A DNA stretch of 64,000 bases. It comes from Xanthostigma xanthostigma (taxonomy: Eukaryota > Arthropoda > Insecta > Raphidioptera > Raphidiidae). The stretch covers positions 8,866,001-8,930,000 of the forward strand of contig OY754467.1 of assembly GCA_963575645.1 (NCBI GenBank), read 5' to 3'. This document shows positions 23,801-35,800 of this stretch, in pieces (positions within the stretch are counted from its first letter, which is position 1; every line of letters begins with the position of its first letter). A program made the position numbers and the translations under genes. The notes beneath the pieces were generated by a model. It did not search any database. It was not told where the DNA came from and saw only the letters and a program-made list of their open reading frames with translations.

Positions 23801-26800
23801 CCAATTAATTATTTAAGATGTAGAGTAAATTGTTACGTAAATATATAAGCGGTCGAAGCACGATAAAACCTACGACAAATAAAAATAAACATGTACGCTG
23901 TTAAATAGTTAATTGTTTTAATTTACCGTAAGTGTACATACAATCGCTACATGTGAATCGTTTTATCTTTGTTCCATGCCTGGCTGGCCAGTGCTCTACG
24001 ATTCAATAGAAAAATTAATGATTTTTAAATCAGTTCGATTGAAGTTATCTTCTTTTTTCTTATTATGATATCATACAAAAGGGAAAAAAAATTTTCAAAC
24101 ACAAAAATACAAACTCATCGCCCATTTGAACACAACGACAAAATAAAAATGTTCCGTACATTGAACAGTAAAAAAAAAAAGAATGCGTGAGACCCTCGCG
24201 CGTTGGAAGTGAAACTTTTTAGGTTGTAGCATTCGTTGATTTTATTATTTCAGGATTAGGAAATGGTTATGTGAAATTTGAGGTTAGAGAAAATGCTACA
24301 TGTACACAGTACGCACTGCGCATGACGCTTTGACAAAGAGAGTTGAAACGATTCTCCCACCCTTTCCATGCGACTGCCGGAGAAGGGAGGGGGCGTTTCA
24401 CTTTTCGTCTGATCCAGACCAACTTGCACTAGCGCGCCTAAAAAAGTTTCACTTCTAAAACGATAATTAAAAGAAGCAAATAATAACTTTACCTGTTTGG
24501 TTTAGCATTAACATTTACTCTTCGACTAAAATTCAGACATTTGGGACTTCTGATATAAGAGAAGGGCCTAAAGTATGAACAAAAAATAATAAACACAGAT
24601 GCAAATTATACAGTCAAAGCTATAATACAAGCATGAGGAAAAAAAAAACTTAAAACAAAATAAGTTCATTACACAAGCAGGCAATAATTGAACGTGGAAA
24701 TTTTTTTTAATAGGTATACAGACCACCCGTACCAGTCGTTTTTTCGAAAACGGTTAGTCGTAGAGAGTTGTGTCAAAAATCTGTATTATAAAAGCTCTAA
24801 TGAAGAATCGAATGATGATATTTTTTTCCCCCGGAAAGGTCGGCTTCCCTATTAATTTGCTCCGGAATGTTGAAAAGATATTTAAACAATAAGCAAGTTT
24901 TGTAGGGCATTTTTTTTTTGTTACTGCCACCCCTGGTAAGTAATATTCGTTTGAAATTATTAAATTAACATGTCATAAAGACGAACTTAATTTTAAAAGT
25001 CCGCATTTAAAATCTAGTTACCTAATTAAACAATAGCTTAAAGCTGTTTTCCATTTACTTCTAAACACTGATGAGCTCTTCTAGATATGCTATGAGTACC
25101 TCTAAGTATTTTTCGACAAAAAAAAAAAAAAAAACAATTGCAATTTGTAAAAACTTATTGTGACATTGTTTAATTAGATAACTAGATTTTAAATGTCGAC
25201 ATTTAAAAAAGTTCGTTATTATGACATGTTAATTTAATAATTTCAAACGAATATTACTTAACAGGGGTGGCAGTAACAAAAAAAATGTCCTACAAAACTT
25301 GCTTATTGTTTAAATATCTTTTCAACAATACCACTTTCGACCTATCGTGCCATTTAAAATTCCAGAGTTCAGAACATTCCGGAGCAAACTAATAGAGAAG
25401 CCGACCTTTCCGGGGAAAAAAATCATCATTCGATTCTTCATTAGGGCTTTTATAATACAGATTTTTGACACAATCTTCTACGACTAACCGCTTTCAAAAA
25501 AAACGACTGATACGGGTGGTCTGACTCACCCTGTATAATTTATTCACAATTGACAGTGCGTACCTACATATTTTATAAAACGTCAAAATTGTCACACTAT
25601 AAAATAAAACAACGAATCGAATACGTGAAAATGTTAAAAAAGAGTGTGTTCATGTCAGTTTTCACAATGATGCGCAATTGTTAAATTTGTATCCGAAATA
25701 ATTATCGTTTGTACCTAAAACTATCTGTTAAGTTTCGTGATTTAGTCCGTCTGTTGAATTATCGATATGCGATCGATTCATTACGCAGCTTCAATATTAA
25801 TTAATGACGCACATTGCTTCTTTTCATCTAGCTGAAATTTTTCATTTTGAAATCAAGCTACACGCGCAGAATTGCAAGATCTACTTTAGACCGCGACCGA
25901 CTGTAAATAATAGACGCTGGACAAGTCATTGGCGTCTATATAATAAAAATAAATCAAAACAAAACTATTGATTGATTTTATTGATCTGCTGTACCTCGTA
26001 TTAAATTGAACATTCATGTAATATGCAATAAAAATCAATGTTTTTGTGTATTTCACGATCAAATGCTGTGAAAGGAAGCTGTTTACATTATAAAAACAAA
26101 TAATTTCAATTAAAAATGTGTATGCGTTTGGTGTTTTGAGGTTACATTTTTAGTATTCGGTGTTTTCGCAACAAAGAGATTCATCGATTTCAATCGAAAA
26201 CAAATATTTAATTTTTTTTAAATAAGGTAAGATGGGGCAAGTGCCTCTCTGGGGCAAGTGCAATATCTGCCATTCTATTTTAGACACATGCATGTTTTCC
26301 ACTGCCAACTATGAATTAAATAGTTTACTAACATATTATTCCGTACTTTATTCACTGCTGATTTTATATAATCGATATACAGTAGAGACGCGATAATCCG
26401 GACTAATTAAAACACAGCTAATCCGGATTATCAAAATGTCCGGATTACTGGATGTAATTTTAATTATCAAGAAAACAAACTAAAATGTGTGCTCAAAGGA
26501 TTTATTCAAACGTAAAAAATAAAACTTTTAATTTGTCAAGAATTTCGTTTTTTACTTGCAGTGATAAAGTAACGTGTGATCGTTTACGCGGCGCCATAGT
26601 GCGTTCTCTATGTATTTCTATCTGAGTTGGACAACGACTACATACATACTAAAACCACCTAACTTCTCTCACTTCTCCGGCAACAAATATATATGTAACT
26701 GTTTGTAACACACCGCCGGCCAATAGTGTTGACGCAAATAATGCCGGTACAGCTACTCAATAACTAAGTATCATGATCCGGATTACTGAAACTGGAAAAA

Positions 26801-29800
26801 TCCGGACTACAATGTACATAATACTATCAAATGACTGTCCGAATTACCAAAGAATCCGGATTATGAAGGTTCGGATTAACGCGTCTCTACTGTATTATTG
26901 AATTTATTCGTGTGCGAATTACGAAACATTGTCCAATAAACGCACAGACCTACTGCAGTAAGTCCGTGCTCAAAAGCAAACTGCAAAAGTGATTCGATTT
27001 AGAAATATCAGTGCGTTGTCAAATCAAAAATGCAAAAAAAATATATATATATGCCGCAACAATACACTTTGCGCGTGAAAATTACTTACTTGGGCGCCAT
27101 ATCGGTGTATCTCATGTCGTGTCCACTGCTTCCGGGAACGTCTCCGCCAGGTCCCCTCGCTATTATCGGCTGTTCGCCCGTGTGATCGCTAGTATAACCG
27201 GCCTGGTTTTCGTATGACTCCTGATGGTAAGCTGGACCGCGTCCGTGTTTCTTAGTTTTTTTCTTATTGCGTTTATCGTGCACACTGCGGTAATAATAAT
27301 GCCTTCTGTAAGTAGTGGTGGGAAAACACAAAGTTAGCAGAAAGCAGGTTAGTGTTAGCAACAAAGAAATAGAAATTGTGTTAGTGAGTTAGTGACAGAA
27401 TATCAATTGATGAATGTACAAAGCTTTGGCAGTTTGGCCAGCTGACAACTTTCACGCGTGCGCAAACATATTCGTTTTTATTGGTAAAACTGGATTTTGA
27501 CATTTACCTACAACACCTAACCTCAAACTAATTATTTTTGTTTCTTAAACATTCTATGACCCAGCTTGAATATGAGATCTATTGTTTTTGTCTAACCGTT
27601 TTTTTTAAATGAAAGACAAATCCTCAAACTTTTGAAAGTGGAATTTTGTTGACATTTACAGCACATAACCTCAAACAGTTCATTTGTCAACGTTTAATAT
27701 TACAGTCGCCATATTTTTCTCGCTATTAGAATTATGACTGTTCGTTTTAGAAAACTGTTTGATTGTTTCATTCGAATGAAAACAAGGAAACGAAATAGGC
27801 TTTATGTGTAGGTGCCTATGTTTCAGAATTTTGATATCGACATGAAAGTTGTCTGCAATACAATATTTACATAGTGAAAGACTGATAATCATAATATTAA
27901 AATATTGTTGCTAAACTCTCAATCATTTATTTATTGGGAATGCAAGAAATGACCGGCATTCAAACGATTCAAATTTTGAGTTTTGTAATATAAATCCATA
28001 TTATTTTCTCCATTTTGTGTTTATTACAAAACATATTTAACTTTTGGAAAAATTAGACACGCAAAATTGTCAGGCAACACTATATTTTAACAGATTTAAA
28101 TGAAAGTAAAATGAGAATTGGAAATATAATATTTAGATGATAAAAAAAAAACAAACAAAAATACTTATTGGTAATATTTGCATATCGGTAGCTATTCAGG
28201 AACATATTAAATTAATTGAGCGTTCGAATGAATAATCGAGTTTTAACATGTTTATAACTTTAAAAAAATATACAGGGTGCCACACAGAAATCCACAATCA
28301 CACAAAATAGAACCGACTGCAAGCGAGTTCTTAGTTTTTGAACATTCGTGATATTTTTAATGGTGGCAATTTAATACGCAAAAATGTTTCTCATTGACAA
28401 AATTCATTTTAATAATCTGTACGTATTTCGTAAGTAAGGCTTTCCGTAGAACACGAAGCATAAGCTTTCCCGTTTGCGTACTAAAGTCGTTCAGGTATAA
28501 TAATATATTCCCGATAACTACCGATATATGCATATATCGATATAAATGAAGAATGATCGTTACTCGATATTATTAATGAATAAGTGAACTTATTGACACA
28601 GCATGCAAGTAAAGTAAACTGGCCGATCGGCTCACTTACTTGCCAAGCGGGATGTTATCTCTGTCAGCGTATGCGTCATACAAATACTCACTGTAACGTA
28701 CACAACAATTGTCAACCGATGTCTCGTAAAGTCAACAAAAGCATGCACTCACCGAGGCCCGTGGAAAGGTTATTTACGTAGTAAAAATTCAAAAACGATT
28801 TTTTTTTAAATAATTCAATTTCATTTCTTTTTATTAAAATAATTAGTTTTTGATGTTATTTATGACGAATGCTTGAAACAAACTGATATCGATCAAAATT
28901 TGACGTTTTTTTGAAAGTATTTTTCCACAATGCCCCAAAGTGAAACAAGAAAATGAAATATAAATTCCATATATCGATAAAGTTCTTTATTAAGCCTTCC
29001 GTTTCGGACAGACGGAAAAAGTTCTGTGTCTGAGGAAAATAGTAATGATATCGCGGTAAGCATTTGTCCATAGTTTGAAATACGGATTTTCGTCTCAAAT
29101 TGGTGCTCCCAGATTTAGTGTGTTGTGTTAAATGTGAATGAGCTAAATACGAACTTTATAGATAAATGACAAAAACAAATAATTGACTGAGATCAAATAT
29201 TAAAACATTTGAAAGTGCATTTGTGTTTCACTTGTTCATGACGACGTCACCTGGCGGGTATTTCAAAATGAAAACGGCAGAACTTCGATGCAAGAAAAAA
29301 GTTCGTGGATTGAATTTTTTTGATTTTCGTGCGATAAAAAAAATATTCAATCTCAGACAAAATTGAACAAACTAACGAAATTAGAAAATTCAGTTGTAGA
29401 ATAGAAATTTACCTTCGTTAAAAAATCATTACCAGTGAAGCCAAAAACCTCAGAACAAACACTACAATTGGCGTCCCCGAGTGAGAAATATAAAAATGAC
29501 ACATACGGAAAAAACAAATAAAGAACGGATTAGAAAAATTACTTACTGTTCAACGAGTGGGCCGGGATACGGATCAGATTTTTGGTATAACGTTCCCAGT
29601 TTTACAGATAAAATTATGGTCGGTATGAACAGTAGCACACAACATCCGAGACTGAACCAAAAGCCGTTCTAAAAAAGAAAAATAAAAACACTCGTTGCAA
29701 ATATTTTGATTGTTTAAATATATATATATATAAGCAAAAGTGAATTTTCGACATACGAATGGATTTAATATTCTATCACAGGTGGCAGTCAGCGTTGCGT

Positions 29801-32800
29801 TGTAAACTTTACTCAAGGGTCCGCACTGGCCGACGTTCGTCTCCACTTCGGTAGCAACATGTCCGAGATAATGATGTACGCGTCCTTTCAAATTTTCGGC
29901 GAATTCTTTGGCAATCTAAAATTAAATATACAATTCTCGTTCAAACTGGATCGGCGTCTGTGCCACGCAGGATTGGAAACATAGGAAAATAATGAGTGCA
30001 ACAAGGAAGACAGCGATTAGTGCACCATGTAGTGTCACATAGTACCGCTACATGCGCTTAATAACGACAAAGACAAGGAACATTTCCCCCAGAATCTGTA
30101 GCCATCTTTTAAACAAATAAATTTTACTTGGGTTAATTTTAAACGGGTCGTTGAGTGTGCAATATTAAAACCTGATATAGTATCGGCACAATAAAAATAA
30201 CCAGAAGCATAACTCGAAGACGGTCAGTTTCATGTAGTTACTGACGGATTCGTAACCTTAGTTCCAAGTTAAGGTAGTTTGGTAGCCAAATGACTTAAAC
30301 ATGACCCTACATTTTTTTATATTTATTCAAAAGATTATAATTAAAGACACCTACAGAAAAAGAATCAGATTTTTTTACCAATTAATTAAAGTTATGCAAA
30401 AATACACGAGCGTTATGAGTGTCCTTGTTCAATAACTTCGGAAATTGAGGGTTTGTAAAAAATTGACAAACTAACCCCACAAAAAAAAACTTTTTAATGG
30501 ATAGAACAATGTCTGAAATACAAATTGCAAAAATTTCAGAATAATTTACTCCGTACTTTTGATTTTATTAACTTTTTAATACTGACATGTGGCCTCTATC
30601 TCTGTTGTTTATCGGACACACTCTCTCCTCCATATTTGCTAGGGGAAAAATGGCCTCTGTACCTTTTGTAATTTAGATTTTTTTACAAATCTTCCAGATA
30701 ATCTTGCCCGCTTCATTCATTTTAATTTATAAACATCAATTTTTTAAAAAATAAGCTCAAAGATTTGACAATATAACATCAAGTTGACAGCTTGAGGTTA
30801 TGTTTACAATTGCGCGCGACCGTGGTGACAGTGACTAGTGACAGCTGGGTACTAATCAATTAATATTTTATTAATTACATTACTATAATTATTTAACTAT
30901 AATTCGCATTAAATTAAATCAAACAAATTTTTATGTGAATTTCTATTAATTATTATAGCATGATTTGAGTAATTATTTGAGAAAAAAAAATCATTTATTT
31001 GACTAGGGATTGCGGCTCCCAAACCACCTTCAAGATGAAATTTTATTGCCTTTCCATTTACTGTCATAGCAAGCACAATATCAAATGAAATAAAATAACG
31101 ACCTACATAAAGTAACTAGATACAATGTCTTCCCGACGAGTAGGAAACAATTTGCTGCAAATCTTCCAACACTTGAGACGGTACAGCACTGACCGCATCA
31201 GAATAGAATCTCCGGGTACCCAAACACCAAGGTTACGAGAAGGAATAAAGCGCGTAACAGAGAATTATACTTTCGGTTATTTATTTATTCTTACGGTATC
31301 GGTAGTCATGCAAATTGTACTGGACGACAACAAGTGAGTAAATCGTTACACGACGATTTAATATGAATATTTTTGTCACTTACTTGAGAGACAACTTCAG
31401 GACCTTTGTTTTGTAAATAAACTTGCGCTTCAACAACTTCTAATTGAAGCTCTCTAATAGCATCGCTGAACGATGATCGATTAAACTTCAGTTCAATTTC
31501 GAGACGACTAGCAGTTTCCTACAATTTTAATGTTCATAAAAATTGGTTGTCTGTAAAGTCGGTTTACGGACGATAGTTTTACGTGATAACGTATTCCGCT
31601 CGAATATCATATTTAATAATACATAACTTAAATTTTAGTAGCGGTCAGGCGGAACGTGACACATTTCGGAACGTGACACTTTTTCGTGCATGCAGCCGGT
31701 GTTTCATCAATTTATAAGACGTTATCACGTCAAAAGCATTTTGTATCAAACATTAGAATTATAATTTATAAAAATTGGTTGATAATTTTATTTATAATTT
31801 ATAACCTCCACTTACATTGAGATCATATGCGTTAGCTACCATCGGATCAACTAAAGTACGCTGATACATTTGTAAAAATCGGGCGTTTCTATTCAAAGCT
31901 TTCTTTATATTCTCCAATTCCGGTTGATTGTTGATATTATTGGCAGTATCGGATAAATTATTAGCTAGATTCAACAGATTTATCGACGTTATGTTGTTTT
32001 CCAGCTGTAACGCAAAACAAAAACAACTCGGTCTGATTAAAACGTTCGCACGATACGACGCCAAAACAATTCAAAACCATACCACTTCCGTAAATTTGTA
32101 GAATGCGATATCGCCGAGACCTGAGTCGGCGAGTTTATCCAGTTTTGCGATCGCCTCCGGCGTGATAATTGTAATGTCTTTGGCCATGCTGATTTTATCT
32201 TTGAGTTTTGCGATTTGTTCGCTTATTCCATATTTATCCAAATATGTTCGTAAATCTTTCAGATCGTACTTCTGTTGTAAGTCCAAAACCTAAACAACGA
32301 CCACAATTTAAGTAAGAAACGATTATGTTAACAAACAAATTGGAAAATAGATTGCAACTGTTTAAACAAGAAGTAAATCAGTTGTCGTTATTGCCAACAA
32401 AAAATGTCGAAACATCTCTACCTTGATATAAATTATTAGCTATGTTCCGACCTCTCTGCGAACGGTAATATCAAAATATGCTGATTACCTCAGATATTTC
32501 TCTCTCCCTCTCTCACTCTTTGATCACAAAACGGTCACAAAAGCGTTCCAACCAATGTCAGCACATGTACCGTCACAAGACAGTGCAAAGTCGGCGCATG
32601 CGCACAAAACCGATAGAAACAGTTTCGTTACGGTTTCAGAACCGCTCGTTTAGAGCAGGTTGGAACATACCTACCTATTATTTTGAAGCAATAAGTCAAA
32701 CTGTAAAAACAAATTACATTGTATAAGCTCTTGTTCTGGTGACAAGAAGCGATCGCGCGACTCAATTGAATGTGAGGTCCGTTCGACTCATTCAACGCGC

Positions 32801-35800
32801 TTATCTTGTCGATCAGCGTCCACAGCTGGCTGGCATCGGGATCTGTTGGATTTCGAAGCGGGTCGCAGGCGCCTCGTTGAGTCACCATGCCTACCAGCAT
32901 CGCTGCGATGCACACGACCATCAGCGCGGACGAAAACAGGAAAATGACCGCTACTCCCCTATTAAACCAAAAACATTTCATATATTAGATAACTGCGCAT
33001 ACAATATTCTGTAATTCAGTTCTTAGTAAAGATGGAACGACATCGATAATTATCAATGTTTTTGACTATCAAACGTTATTGATAGTTTGATATTATTTAG
33101 TTTGGATTTGATCTGCTGTGTTGTTGGTTCGTTTCAAAGATAATAAATGCAAGCTAATTTTCCTGAAAAGCTGATTCTTTTTATTAAATATCTTTTAATC
33201 TAGTCAGGCACTACACTTTTTAATTTTTTTAATTTCTTTATTAACGTCTTAACTTTTAATTAGTTAATTAGATAGTTTTTTTTTTCATTTTCTTCGACAA
33301 CTTTGGGTGAAAGTTATGAAAACATGACGCCGATCCGTCGCTTTGCAATAAGACCAATGTTAGTATGCTTACTTTTGAAGTCAATTATTTATTTAAATAG
33401 TCGGTTAACCCTCCCTCAAATTTTCAGAATTTGTTTAGATGTATTTAAACTTCATATAAAAAAAGAATCAAGTCTATTTTTCCAAATTACTATTGTGTTT
33501 ATATCTCTATACTAATATATAAAGCTGAAGAGTTTGTTTGTTTGTTTGAACGCGTTAATCTCAGGAACTACTGGTTCAAATTGAAAAAATTTTTTTGTTG
33601 GATAGTCCGTTTATCGAGGAAGACTATAGGCTATATAAAATCAGGCTACGACCATTAGGAGCGGAGCATTAATGAAAAATGTTGCAAAATGTATCTCAAA
33701 AATAAGCTTCTATTCAGGTGAAATGCACTAACTAAATATACTCATATTAGCGTTGCCAGAATACAACGCCGGCTAGCTCAATCGGTAGAGCACACGACTG
33801 TCAATATTAGGGTCGTGGGTTCGAGCCCTACGTTGGGCGAATACATTTTTATTTTCTACATTGCTTTCTTCTAAAGCTTACATTTTTTAATTTTATTTAA
33901 TTAATTAAAAAAAAATTATTAGTTAAAAAAAGTATAAATACTGCTTTTTATCGACAAAAACTTTTGAACGGTAACTCTGATCATCATAAAATTTGGACAC
34001 AACATTCATCTCGGTAAACTAAGATGAATGTGTGTACTCATGTTCCTCCCTTCCCCATTCGTTTTTTTACACCCGGGTGAAACCGGGCGGGACCGCTAGT
34101 CCTTAATAAAACATTTGGAGTTATTTAACGAAATTTTGAAAACTACTGTTAGTTTGGTTACCGATTATCGATAACTGTCGATAATTTCTCCACCTCTAGT
34201 AGATAGTAGGTTTTGCATTAAAATACTCACAGCATTAGAAACTTGCTCCCGGCACCTTTGTTGCAGCAATCGTCGCCGTAGCCGTCCGGCCTTTTGCCAC
34301 AAATTCCGCACATAAGACCGCACGAAATGCACAGCACAATGAGAAGTAGCACCGAACTAATAGCCAGGCCGGCGTACCACCGATAAATTGAATATTTCTG
34401 AATGTATTCGTCGGCTTTATTGATCGAACCCTGATCGTTGATATCGTGCGACGCCCGTCGCAGGATATGGGTGAAGTTGTTGACTTTCTCCTTTATCGCT
34501 TCACCTTAAAAAATTCAGTTCCGGCTTCAATACAAACTTAGTTAACATTTTTACCGATAGAGGCGTGTAAAAAAGAGACACAGAGCGATAAAAAATATTC
34601 GACTCTCTTCTAATATTCTGAAGAAATGTTGTGCTTATGATATACAACTGGTAGATGTAATAAATAGTCTGGATATTTCAGTTATATTTTACGACAAGAC
34701 ATTTGTCGTTTTGTTATTTTTTTTTTTTTTATTTAAAAGTTAAAACGTTTCGCCTAAAAAGGCATCATCAGTTTATCTCTTTTAACTGTTCTTCTTATAC
34801 TTTCTTTTTATAGAAATCCATTATAACCGATGATGCCTTTTTAAGCGAAACGTTTTAACTTTTAAATAAAAAAAAAAAAATAATAACAAAATGACAAATG
34901 TCTTGTCGTAAAATATAACTGAAATATCCAGACTCTATTTATTCTGAAGAAAGTTAATCGGATATCGACTGTATCAGAGCTCTTATCAACAAAATTATCT
35001 GCTTGTCTTTGGTGGTGACAGCGTTCAACAGGTTTCTGTCAAAAACAGTACCATAATTATTCTATATAAAAACCGAAACTTACCCGCATCAGAAATGGCC
35101 TTTTTCACTTTTGGAATGCTTACGTTGACGGTTTTTTGAATTTCTAATTTGATGTTATCGAACGTTTGTTTGCCTTTCTGAACTTCTTCGGTGATGTTAT
35201 TCAACAACAGTTCCGAAATATTGTTTAGATATTCAGAGACATCTGGTAACTACAAACAGAATTACAATCGTCAATCAAAGAAATCTTTTGAAATATAACT
35301 GTGTGCGCGTAGATAATTGACTAACTGAAAAACAAAACAAAGTGCAAACGTTTCTCTCTTTTTTTTTGTACTCACCCTTGGAAAATATCTATCAAGGTTC
35401 TGCATGAAAATAAATCAAATTACTGTTAACATTCACGACTTGCGTATAAATAATTTTATGCTTTCTTTTATTATTAGAGAAGAAATTACAATTTTATACC
35501 ACTTATTCGAACTAGAGATGAGCTACGGAAATCGATGTCGATGCTTTTTCCATCGATGTTTTACAACCAATGTTTCTGCGGCATCGATGTTTCAAAGCGA
35601 TGTTTTTAAACGCTTTATATTAGTTTGGGTTGTAACTAACTATGTATGTATGCATGTATGCATGTAACGGAATCTTTGAGCATAATTTTCACCAATTTCC
35701 CGAAGTCTGATTAATTTGAAACTTTGCATACGTATCAAGGACCGATGACAATGCAATAATTTGATAACAGTTTCCCATTATCCTTATTAGGACCCCCAGG

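Noticed and set aside
32478-33014. Plus-strand ORFs opposite the TM4 exon of prominin
   Set aside because: Shadows of the minus-strand exon 32718-32958, which fits the family and the splice pattern.
33767-33839. Functional tRNA-Asp gene, from the GTC in the loop
   Set aside because: The body is Lys-like and the anticodon stem does not pair, so charging and decoding are unlikely.
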